A stretch of 37,629 nt of DNA, taken from Leptospira biflexa. Its GTDB lineage: Bacteria > Spirochaetota > UBA4802 > UB4802. Within the stretch, counting starts at the first letter, position 1; each line of letters starts with the position of its first letter. A model generated the notes under the pieces. It was not told where the DNA came from and ran no database searches. It worked only from the letters and a program-made list of their open reading frames with translations. The stretch spans positions 1 through 37,629 of the forward strand of contig DYLU01000029.1 of assembly GCA_020721905.1 (NCBI GenBank), written 5' to 3'. The position numbers and the translations under genes were made by a program. Positions 24,800 to 31,509 of the stretch are shown here, one piece after another.

Positions 24800-25963
24800 T
24801 CAGAATTTGCTATTTTGCTTACGGAAAGCAGTTGGAGTGGTATTAAGAATTTTGTGAAATGCACGGTTAAATGTTGAAAGGCTTTCAAAACCAGTTTTAA
24901 AGGCGATAGTTACTATGGAATCACTGGTTGATGTAAGTAAATCCTTTGCGTGATTTATTCTTAATTCATTTATGTAGTCAGGAAGGATTTTGCCGGTATA
25001 GAGCTTAAACATCCTGCTTAATGTATCAGGATGCAGATCCACCATTGCCGCAAGCCCTTCGCGTGAAATTGCATAGAGATAATTATTATGAATGTATTCA
25101 ACAATATGCTGTATTTTTTCGGAATGAGAAGCTGATAGCTTTTTAATTTTATTGTTACTGGATGTTTGTATTCTATTGTTTTCTAATATTTTTTGATTCA
25201 GGCTGAAGGTGAGTTGTTCAATTTCTTTGTGAAGTTTTACAAAGCGTGCCTGTAAAATGTACGCCATAGAAAGGATAACAAAAAAGTAGGAATACTCAAG
25301 CGTGTAAATAAATTGATAGATACCTTTGCCAACCATTACATCGTTGAAGCTTGCAAGCAAAAAGATTATAAGACTAATAAACAATATTTTTATATGAATT
25401 TCACCATAGCGGCACCATATAAAAAGTTTGTATAATAAATATAAACCGGTTACTAACATGACAATATATTGCAATACATACACAAGACCCGGATCAGCTT
25501 CATTGTATGTTATTGTTGTTCCAAGAAAATGGAATTGCTTTATATATGGGTTATAGGGGTTCAACGTATATGTGCTATCTATAATAAATCCTGATATAAT
25601 AAACAATCCCATAACCAGCGTGATGGTATAGATTAACGAAGCATTTATATGTACCAGTGAAGCAATAAACCATGTTAGCGCTATAATGAAACATGCCAAT
25701 ATGGCAAATTGCATACGTTGATAGAATATTGACTGAAGTGGTGATGGCGACATATACAGTAAAGCTGAAAATATATCATACAGTGCAATGGTAACACACA
25801 TTAAGGCAAACCATATGTGTTCGGGTTCATTGTTCCTGCGTATGAACATAAGAGTGTATGATACTGCAACATACACTGCAATGGCAGCCATGAGTAGAGG
25901 TGGTATGGAAATAAGCGGTATCATGCTTTTAAGGTATTCCTTAATTGTAGCATAATTATACAT
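24800..25963 (-). CDS. Membrane-bound AraC-family regulator with seven predicted helices
   Basis: A 387-residue protein. About residues 17-250 contain seven hydrophobic segments (for example LISIPPLLMAAIAVYVAVSY and FAILACFIIALTWFIASLV), as in 7TM sensor modules. A short helical linker (EIEQLTFSLNQKI) leads to a C-terminal AraC domain at about 283-387: first helix-turn-helix around SREGLAAMVDLHPDTLSRMF, second around SIVTIAFKTGFESLSTFNRA. It thus senses at the membrane and binds DNA in one chain. The start is ATG 25963; a TTG at 25966 precedes it. It lies just upstream of the kinase-aminotransferase-MFS-aldolase genes on the same strand and probably activates them. Confidence 0.85.
   Translation of the reverse strand: MYNYATIKEYLKSMIPLISIPPLLMAAIAVYVAVSYTLMFIRRNNEPEHIWFALMCVTIALYDIFSALLYMSPSPLQSIFYQRMQFAILACFIIALTWFIASLVHINASLIYTITLVMGLFIISGFIIDSTYTLNPYNPYIKQFHFLGTTITYNEADPGLVYVLQYIVMLVTGLYLLYKLFIWCRYGEIHIKILFISLIIFLLASFNDVMVGKGIYQFIYTLEYSYFFVILSMAYILQARFVKLHKEIEQLTFSLNQKILENNRIQTSSNNKIKKLSASHSEKIQHIVEYIHNNYLYAISREGLAAMVDLHPDTLSRMFKLYTGKILPDYINELRINHAKDLLTSTSDSIVTIAFKTGFESLSTFNRAFHKILNTTPTAFRKQNSKF
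24903..24915 (+). repeat. Dispersed 13-mer GCGATAGTTACTG, 12/13 match within a gene
   Basis: Reads GCGATAGTTACTA, antisense to the AraC gene, over the conserved second helix-turn-helix (Ser-Ile-Val-Thr-Ile-Ala codons). Confidence 0.7.
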
Positions 25964-26060
25964 CAAATAATAAATTATAAAGAAATAAGTAAACTAAAAA
26001 GGCAAGAAAATAATAGGTAAAGTTTATAGTGTATTTATTTTGATTAAAATATAATATGAG

Positions 26061-26090
26061 TAAAGGTGAGTAAATGAATACTCACCTTTA
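26061..26090 (-). terminator. Perfect 12-bp hairpin, probable terminator
   Basis: Arms TAAAGGTGAGTA (26061-26072) and its exact complement (26079-26090) enclose a six-base loop. It lies 38 bases past the end of the outer-membrane gene at 26128 on the minus strand. The T tract after it is weak. The surrounding 25964-26127 contains no gene. Confidence 0.6.
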
Positions 26091-26127
26091 TTTTAAAAAT
26101 TTAAAACTAAAAAAATATCAATGCTCT

Positions 26128-26898
26128 TTAAAATACAGCTGTTATTCCTAAAACAAGTCCTATACTTAAATTATATAATTTCCACTTAAATTCGCCTGTT
26201 GTATTGCCATCCAGTTCAAATGCAGGATATACGCCATTAATCAACCTAAGACTAGCATCAAAATATAGTACATCCTGTATAATTGGGAAAAGTGCTCCTA
26301 TTGCTGCAGTAATTCCAAAATCATTATTAATTTTTTTTCGATCGTCTTCTTTAACAGTTATGTCCCCTTTTTTAGCTTCTACATAATCATAAGGATCTTC
26401 ATCTTTAACTGTTAAAGTCATGTCGCCTTTTTTTAATACCGTAATATACTCCTAAATCTACATAACCATTATATGTAATATTTAATCTGCATCCGCTTTC
26501 CAGGTGATAATATTGTTGATAATAAAGATTACATATCTCAAAGGATGGAAATGGAGCGTTACCGTCAAAATAATAACTGACTTTAAATGTTCTTTCTGTG
26601 ATCCCTGCATTCATATATGCACCAATGGTATCAGTAAACATATAACCATATTTTAAAAAATGTTTTTGTAAGAATAAAATGCACATTGTGGTTCAGCGTC
26701 CAATGTTTCATCACTGGTAGCATTAACAATTGATGCTTTACTTCTAAAGCCATTACCTTTTAGGCTAAATCCCAGTTGAAAGTTAAAAACATTTTTCCTG
26801 ATGTCATATAAAATGCTTGTTCTTCCTGCGCTAAAACGTATGAACTTGAAAATAAAATTATTGATACGAACAAAGTAGCATAAAAATTTTTTACCCAT
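26128..26898 (-). pseudogene. Exported, probably outer-membrane beta-barrel protein with four frameshifts
   Basis: Three overlapping open frames plus a short fourth piece assemble into one protein of about 255 residues. ATG 26898 opens MGKKF; after removing one T from the run near 26886-26890 a signal peptide appears (ATLFVSIILFSSSYVLA, cleaved before QEE). Adding one A at the run near 26792-26796 returns to the frame NVFNFQLGFSLKGNG. Adding one T near 26659-26664 joins LKYGYMFTDTIGAYMNAG. Removing one A from the run of seven near 26428-26434 joins KKGDMTLTVKDEDPYDYVEA and the barrel-like end LSIGLVLGITAVF. A KKGD-x-T-(x)-V-K motif occurs twice. The mature part alternates hydrophobic and polar residues like an outer-membrane barrel. 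No family recognised. Confidence 0.7.
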
Positions 26899-26904
26899 AA
26901 ACAA

Positions 26905-27317
26905 TCTCCTTACAATTATTTAAAATTTATATTTTTATTGGTAGAAGGCATGCTTTGAAAAAAAGCAGGATTCCACCTACCAATAATATGCACCATATAA
27001 ATTTTATTGTTGTATTCCGCAGTGTTTTCTGCTTTGATCTTGTATGTTTTAAAATATATCTAATTTAGTAGATAGCATTACAATGACTGAATATTTTTTG
27101 CGTCAACAATTTTTATTATATATTGCAGAAAAAATTATTACATTCAAAGAAAATTAATTATTTTTTTATAAGATAACATCGCTATCTATAATCGATAAGT
27201 ATTAAATATTGTAAAAATTTTTTAAATCTACATACTTACAATAAATCGTTATTCAATGGTGGTAAAATATCTCATTTTTATTAAGTATTGCACTGATTGT
27301 ATGCTTTGCTATGATAA
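26905..27317. other. 413-base AT-rich intergenic region without a gene
   Basis: No convincing reading frame or RNA gene. The only structure I see is the long hairpin at 26935-26986. The rest is highly AT-rich, including several T- and A-runs around 27100-27300, and probably holds the promoter and leader of the minus-strand gene at 26898. Confidence 0.5.
26935..26986 (-). other. Two-stage hairpin in the leader of the broken outer-membrane gene
   Basis: Outer arms TTATTGGTAG (26935-26944) and CTACCAATAA (26977-26986) are perfect complements. Inside them GCTTT and AAAGC form a second stem around 26952-26966. It lies 37 bases upstream of the ATG at 26898. No T run follows on either strand, so it looks like an mRNA leader structure more than a terminator. 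Confidence 0.45.
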
Positions 27318-27521
27318 TCAAAAAATATAATAGATAACTAACTGAATTATAGTTAACAAGGTTGCCCACAATCGCAAATCGCGCCAGCGTTTTCTATCAG
27401 GGGCACCTTTTATCACAAAATCATATGGAAGAAGCCATGCAACTGCTACCATTATAAGGAATATAAACATAGCTGCAATTTTTGCATACATAAGCGGAAG
27501 TGAATAAATTATTTCTGTCAT
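27318..27521 (-). CDS. Small two-helix membrane protein, partner of the SSS symporter
   Basis: A 67-residue protein with two hydrophobic helices, about 9-33 (IAAMFIFLIMVAVAWLLPYDFV) and 50-67 (LWATLLTIIQLVIYYIF), joined by a basic loop (GAPDRKRWRDLR). I chose the ATG at 27521 because GGAG lies eight bases upstream; a TTG at 27533 would add four residues. It starts 15 bases after the symporter stop and is co-transcribed with it. Small membrane proteins of this kind follow sodium:solute symporter genes in several bacteria, so an accessory role is likely, but it has no assigned family here. Confidence 0.75.
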   Translation of the reverse strand: MTEIIYSLPLMYAKIAAMFIFLIMVAVAWLLPYDFVIKGAPDRKRWRDLRLWATLLTIIQLVIYYIF

Positions 27522-27536
27522 ACGTGTCTCCAACCA

Positions 27537-29024
27537 TTAATCTAATTCAACAATATTGCTGTACACAACATTTTTGAGTTCAGCATCTGGTTTTCTTTTA
27601 GTAAACAGTGAAATAATGTACAGAGCTATCGCCGCATATACAAATGAAATGAATGCTATATAGAGCATATTGATATTGTAGAAACCGCAGACCGCTGCAA
27701 CACATAGTCCTGATAGCAAACTAAACAATCCTGCCGCAGGTGTTATACGCTTATCCAATATTCCAAAAATCATAAGTGCAAAAATGGGACCTTGAAAAAG
27801 CGATAGTACATATTGTACATATACATATATTCCCTGGAAGTAAGCAGTAATTGGTGCAAATGCAATGCCAATTATAAGAATAAGGAATGTAAAAATTTTT
27901 CCTAACTTTAGTTGAGTAGAATCACTTAATGGATCTTTTTTTGCAACACCTATAATATCGCGCACAATCATAACCGAGGTGGAATTCATTGTTGAATCAA
28001 TTGAAGATTGTAATGCGGCAATAAATGCAACAAACATCAGTCCTGAGATGCCTGCAGGCAGTATATGTTTAATAACCCAGGGCAATGCCTGATCCTGGTG
28101 AGTTATACTTTTGCCTGCAAGGGTTAGGGCAAGTAAACCAGGAAGTACGATTAAAAATGGCACAAATGTTTTAAGGCCAGCAGCAAACATCATGGAAGCT
28201 TTACCTTCCCATTCGGTCCGTGCCGCAAAGGTACGCTGCAAAATTGCCTGATTGGCACACCAGTAAGCCGGAGAAAGCACAATACCAAGTCCCACAATTA
28301 CTCCTGGCCATGGGAATACTGGATGATTAGCAGGTAAAAAGGCATGGAGGTGATCAGGGTAATTGTTTTTTAATGTCTTTATGAACATATCAAAGCCGCC
28401 AATTTTTTCAATGCCAATAAAGGCAACAATAATGGCTGTAAAAAACATGATAAATGTCTGTATGGTATCGGTAATGGCTACAGCACCAAGACCACCGGAA
28501 ATAGTATAAAAACCAACAACGGCAGCTGTTACCAATATTGCAAACCAGATTGGCCAGCCTAAATATGTTTGGAGCATAATGGCAGTTGCCCATAAGAATA
28601 CTCCAACTATAACTACTGCAAACACACTCATGACACAGGCAGCAATAAAACGCACTGCATTATTATATCGCAGGCCTAAATATTCAGGGATTGAATACAC
28701 GCCTGCTCGCCAGAAAAATGGAATGAATATAAGTGCCGATAATATCATGGCAGGGATAGCACCTATCCATTCAAAATTTGTCTGAGCTATACCAATGCTG
28801 TACGCATTACCTGCAGCACCAATGTAATCGTTGGAGCCAATATTGGTGCCAATAATTGAAAGGCCTATGACCCACCAGGGCAATGACCTGTTAGCCAAAA
28901 AATAATCTTTTGCAGTTTTAACGTGTGATTTGTAATAAAAACCAAATGTGGTCATCCCTGCTAAATAGCTGATTATCAAAACAATATCTATCCAATGAAC
29001 ACTTGTTGAAGTAAATCCCCACAT
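27537..29024 (-). CDS. Sodium:solute symporter (SSS family, SGLT-like)
   Basis: A 495-residue inner-membrane protein with about 13-14 helices. Family features: GTNIGSNDYIGAAGNAYSIG near residues 58-77, GLRYNN near 116-121, and the sugar-transporter-like TISGGLGAVAITDTIQ near 173-188. It would import a sugar, polyol or related organic solute with sodium; the substrate is not defined by sequence. GAGGA precedes the ATG. Its promoter lies in the 63-bp repeat at 29043-29105 (minus strand TTGATT-17-TATAGT). Confidence 0.9.
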   Translation of the reverse strand: MWGFTSTSVHWIDIVLIISYLAGMTTFGFYYKSHVKTAKDYFLANRSLPWWVIGLSIIGTNIGSNDYIGAAGNAYSIGIAQTNFEWIGAIPAMILSALIFIPFFWRAGVYSIPEYLGLRYNNAVRFIAACVMSVFAVVIVGVFLWATAIMLQTYLGWPIWFAILVTAAVVGFYTISGGLGAVAITDTIQTFIMFFTAIIVAFIGIEKIGGFDMFIKTLKNNYPDHLHAFLPANHPVFPWPGVIVGLGIVLSPAYWCANQAILQRTFAARTEWEGKASMMFAAGLKTFVPFLIVLPGLLALTLAGKSITHQDQALPWVIKHILPAGISGLMFVAFIAALQSSIDSTMNSTSVMIVRDIIGVAKKDPLSDSTQLKLGKIFTFLILIIGIAFAPITAYFQGIYVYVQYVLSLFQGPIFALMIFGILDKRITPAAGLFSLLSGLCVAAVCGFYNINMLYIAFISFVYAAIALYIISLFTKRKPDAELKNVVYSNIVELD

Positions 29025-29048
29025 GGCTAATCCTCACAATTTTTTTTC

Positions 29049-29077
29049 TTGCAATATGTCGTTATCGACTATACAAT
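29049..29077 (+). promoter_or_regulatory. Rightward promoter in repeat copy 1, towards the toxin-antitoxin genes
   Basis: TTGCAA at 29049-29054, 17-base spacer, TACAAT at 29072-29077. The same promoter is present in copy 2. The antitoxin may also have its own promoter near TTGATA (29158-29163). Confidence 0.5.
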
Positions 29078-29096
29078 ACATATCACAAACAATCAA
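29068..29096 (-). promoter_or_regulatory. Leftward promoter of the SSS symporter operon
   Basis: On the minus strand TTGATT (29096-29091), a 17-base spacer and TATAGT (29073-29068), 44 bases before the symporter ATG. Both hexamers lie inside repeat copy 1 and overlap the rightward promoter. Confidence 0.6.
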
Positions 29097-29223
29097 TTCT
29101 TTTTTTCAAGGTTATTACAATAGTTCAATAGGGTATTTTAAAAAATAAAAAATATTATTGATATTTCTTTTATATTAAAATTACTATAGCTTAGTATTGC
29201 AGTCATTGATTATGGAGATATAT

Positions 29224-29412
29224 ATGAGTAACATAATTACTACCGAAAAAGAGCTAAAACAAATTGTTAAGGAAAACTTAGCCGAATTATTAAAGAATCG
29301 AAAAGATTTGTTGGAGATAATTGAGGACGTTGCTTTTGGGAAAATCATTGAAGAAGGGGATAAAAGTCATTTTGTACCCGAAGAAGTTATATTAAAAACA
29401 TTAAAAGAATAG
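29224..29412 (+). CDS. Antitoxin of a RelE/ParE-type toxin-antitoxin pair
   Basis: A 62-residue acidic-basic helical protein (TEKELKQIVKENLAELLKNR, then EIIEDVAFGKIIEEGDKSHF, ending VILKTLKE). Its size and position, three bases before a RelE-like toxin, identify it as the antitoxin. I see no certain DNA-binding motif. The ATG at 29224 has GGAG seven bases upstream; a TTG at 29197 would add nine residues without a ribosome site. Antitoxins of this kind bind and cover the toxin's RNA-binding face and are degraded under stress. The gene is A-rich compared with its neighbours, which fits acquisition as a cassette. Confidence 0.8.
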   Translation: MSNIITTEKELKQIVKENLAELLKNRKDLLEIIEDVAFGKIIEEGDKSHFVPEEVILKTLKE

Positions 29413-29415
29413 ATA

Positions 29416-29688
29416 ATGAATATCAAATTTGAAAAATCATTTTTATATGATATTCAGAAAATAAAAGAGAGTAAAATTAAAAAAAGAATTGAGTTATTAA
29501 TTACTGCAGTAAAGAAATGCGGTAGTTTGAGAGAAATTAAAAGTGTTAAGAAATTGGCAGGTTATAAGTGCTATTACAGAATAAGAATAGGCAGTTACAG
29601 GATAGGAATAAAATATATTGATGAAAGCGAGTCAATAATTTTTATTAGGTGTAAACATAGAAAAGATATCTATAAACATTTTCCATAA
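29416..29688 (+). CDS. RelE/ParE-family toxin
   Basis: A 90-residue basic protein. The RelE/ParE fold signatures are present: GSLREIKSVKKLAGYKCYYRIRIGSYRIGIKY in the second half (residues about 38-69) and the C-terminal HRKDIYKHFP. Basic residues Lys51, Arg61, Arg66 and the C-terminal His-Arg-Lys are candidates for ribosome and mRNA contact in RelE-type ribonucleases; a ParE-type gyrase inhibitor cannot be excluded. It starts three bases after the antitoxin stop. Very AT-rich and lysine/isoleucine-rich. The pair is enclosed by 63-bp direct repeats. Confidence 0.88.
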   Translation: MNIKFEKSFLYDIQKIKESKIKKRIELLITAVKKCGSLREIKSVKKLAGYKCYYRIRIGSYRIGIKYIDESESIIFIRCKHRKDIYKHFP

Positions 29689-29738
29689 TAATTTTTTATC
29701 TGCAAAATAACAAAAGATACTTCGATATTTTATACGAA

Positions 29739-29801
29739 TTTTTCTTGCAATATGTCGTTATCGACTATACAATACATATCACAAACAATCAATTCTTTTT
29801 T
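29739..29801. repeat. 63-bp direct repeat, copy 2, a bidirectional promoter
   Basis: Exact copy of 29043-29105. It ends 11 bases before the hydrolase ATG and supplies that gene's promoter. The sequence beyond the repeats differs: CTGGAGGGG after this copy, TCAAGG after copy 1. Confidence 0.9.
29745..29773 (+). promoter_or_regulatory. Promoter of the alpha/beta hydrolase gene
   Basis: TTGCAA at 29745-29750, a 17-base spacer and TACAAT at 29768-29773, 39 bases before the hydrolase ATG, inside repeat copy 2. Confidence 0.55.
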
Positions 29802-29812
29802 CTGGAGGGGTT

Positions 29813-30718
29813 ATGAATATAAAGAAAATTGCTGTTATTTTGTTCGTATTATTAATCATTATTGGGATAATTGTTTTTGGTGCGGCATGGCATTTTTCAA
29901 ATCAGCTTATTAAGCCCAAACCATATATATGTGAAACTGATCACTTTGTATATTGTGAAGGTGCCAAAGAATTAGGCTTGCCTTATCAGGATATTGAATT
30001 TACAAATAATGAACATGGATCATTGCAAGGGTGGTTTTTCCCTGCACAGTCAAAGAAAGCTATTGTCATGGTTCATGGCATAACTGCTGACAGGCGTGAG
30101 GGGCTGCGGTGGGTAAAAGCACTGCATAATGCAGGATATAATCTATTGTTATTTGATCTTAGAAATCACGGAAAAAGTTATAAGGCAAAAACAGGTATGG
30201 GTTATTATGAAAAGAATGATGTTATTGCAGCGGTTGATTTTTTACAATCACAGGGATATAACGACATTGGTGTTTTTGGTGTATCGATGGGAGCTTCCAC
30301 TGCAATTCAGGCAATGGCTAGTGACAAACGCATACAAGCGGGCGTATTTGAAGCTGCATTTGCCAATTTGGGAGATTTGCTTGCTGAAATAGCAAAGCGT
30401 GATTTTGGTTTACCACGATTTCCTATCATCAATGCTGTTATGTGGGTGTATAGCATGCGCCTGGGAGCAAATGCAAATGCTATAAATCCTGAAGATTTTA
30501 TTGGGAGCATTTCACCACGTCCCGTATTTATAATACATTGTGACAGTGATGATTATATAGCCTATCATCATGGCCAGCGCATTTTTGCAAAAGCCGGAGA
30601 ACCTAAGTATAGGTGGACAGCACATTGTAATAAGCATGCACGGGCATGGCAATCCAATCCTGAGGAAGCAGAAAAAAAAGTGGTTGATTTTTATAATAAA
30701 TGTATTAGTTCCAGATAA
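29813..30718 (+). CDS. Membrane-anchored alpha/beta hydrolase
   Basis: A 301-residue protein. An N-terminal helix (VILFVLLIIIGIIVFGAAW, about residues 8-26) anchors it or acts as an uncleaved signal, placing the catalytic domain outside the cytoplasm. The hydrolase core shows MVHGITADR (oxyanion region, about 85-93), the nucleophile Ser158 in GVSMGAS, an acid in HCDSDDYIAY and a C-terminal His in HCNKHARAW. It resembles the S9/Bem46-like hydrolases. Substrate unknown. GGAGGGG precedes the ATG. It is transcribed from repeat copy 2 and was probably the original divergent partner of the SSS symporter before the toxin-antitoxin insertion. Confidence 0.87.
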   Translation: MNIKKIAVILFVLLIIIGIIVFGAAWHFSNQLIKPKPYICETDHFVYCEGAKELGLPYQDIEFTNNEHGSLQGWFFPAQSKKAIVMVHGITADRREGLRWVKALHNAGYNLLLFDLRNHGKSYKAKTGMGYYEKNDVIAAVDFLQSQGYNDIGVFGVSMGASTAIQAMASDKRIQAGVFEAAFANLGDLLAEIAKRDFGLPRFPIINAVMWVYSMRLGANANAINPEDFIGSISPRPVFIIHCDSDDYIAYHHGQRIFAKAGEPKYRWTAHCNKHARAWQSNPEEAEKKVVDFYNKCISSR

Positions 30719-30771
30719 ACTTCCGGATAAAAAATATCAATATTCATTCATTAATGTTTAAAGCAGGGAAG

Positions 30772-30808
30772 AGTCTATCACTACTGCTGCCTTCGGGGGC
30801 AGGAGACT
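30772..30808 (+). other. GC-rich hairpin in the leader of the broken ribbon-helix-helix gene
   Basis: Outer arms AGTCT (30772-30776) and AGACT (30804-30808), inner arms CTGCC (30787-30791) and GGCAG (30798-30802) around a TTCGGG-type loop. It stands out in AT-rich DNA, 54 bases after the hydrolase stop and 38 before the next ATG. No T run follows. It could be a 3' end structure of the hydrolase mRNA or a leader element; I do not recognise a riboswitch class. Confidence 0.4.
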
Positions 30809-30846
30809 TGTATATAGAATATTAAAGAATACTCTGGGAGGAGGAT

Positions 30847-31307
30847 ATGAATATTGAAACTACCACCTGTATATCGTTAGAACACATTGCGTTGCTTCAA
30901 TTACATGCTACACAGAATAATATGTCCGTCAGGACTTTTATTTCTGCGCTTATAAGTTTTTTTAGCGCAATGGGAAAAAGCCGATATTGCTTCGTTCAGG
31001 CAACTTTCGTATAGAAAAAAAGGTAGTGTGTGGAAACGGTTCCATCTGGTTCTTTATGAAGATGAATATGAGTTTTTTCTTGATGTTAAGAAGGTATGGA
31101 AGATGTCTCTGGCAAAGATTATTGCGTTTTGTCTGGAATGTTTTAGATGAATTTTTATCAATTCTTAATAATATGAGCGATGATGATTATGCCTATAACT
31201 ATCGGCATAGCGGTTATACTTTCTGTTTTTACAGGGAAGAAGATTGTTTGCTGTCAATTTTACTGGGGGCCGCACCCAGATATAATCAGAAAATCCTGGG
31301 AAGATAA
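30847..31307 (+). pseudogene. Double ribbon-helix-helix-like protein with two frameshifts
   Basis: ATG 30847, preceded by a very strong GGGAGGAGG, opens TTTCISLEHIALLQLHATQ and NMSVRTFISALI, a ribbon-helix-helix-like pattern, but the frame ends at 31014. Removing one T from the seven-T run at 30957-30963 continues with AQWEKADIASFRQLSYRKKG and HLVLYEDEYEFFLDVKKVWK plus MSLAKIIAFCLE, a second such pattern. Adding one A near 31137-31138 continues with NVLDEFLSILNNMSDDD and ends at 31307. The restored protein would be about 153 residues. A DNA-binding role is inferred from the pattern only. The remaining DNA to 31509 holds no gene. Confidence 0.6.
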
Positions 31308-31509
31308 CGAAAAGTTGCCTGTGGAAAAGTAATTTTTTTTCCAGAGTTAATATATAAATAAAACATTTGAATTCATAAGAATATAAACATGGTTTACTGT
31401 CGGCCAATTCATCTGAAATATCTCTAAAAATTGGACAATCATCCAAAAAATAGTTGATTTTTTAATTAAGGAAATTAATATTTACCTAATAATAAACAGG
31501 AGGCATTAT

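Larger units (their letters stand above)
29043..29105. repeat. 63-bp direct repeat, copy 1, a bidirectional promoter
   Basis: Identical over all 63 bases to 29739-29801, offset by 696 bases. The two copies flank the toxin-antitoxin genes. The segment holds overlapping outward promoters on both strands. This copy lies directly upstream of the SSS symporter start (29024). Confidence 0.9.

Noticed and set aside
29043-29801. Insertion sequence or transposon flanked by direct repeats
   Set aside because: No transposase, no terminal inverted repeats, and the enclosed genes are a toxin-antitoxin pair. The 63-bp repeats contain the neighbours' promoters, so promoter duplication fits better than target-site duplication.
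30772-30808. Known riboswitch
   Set aside because: I compared it from memory with fluoride, c-di-GMP, preQ1, guanidine and ZTP patterns and found no match.
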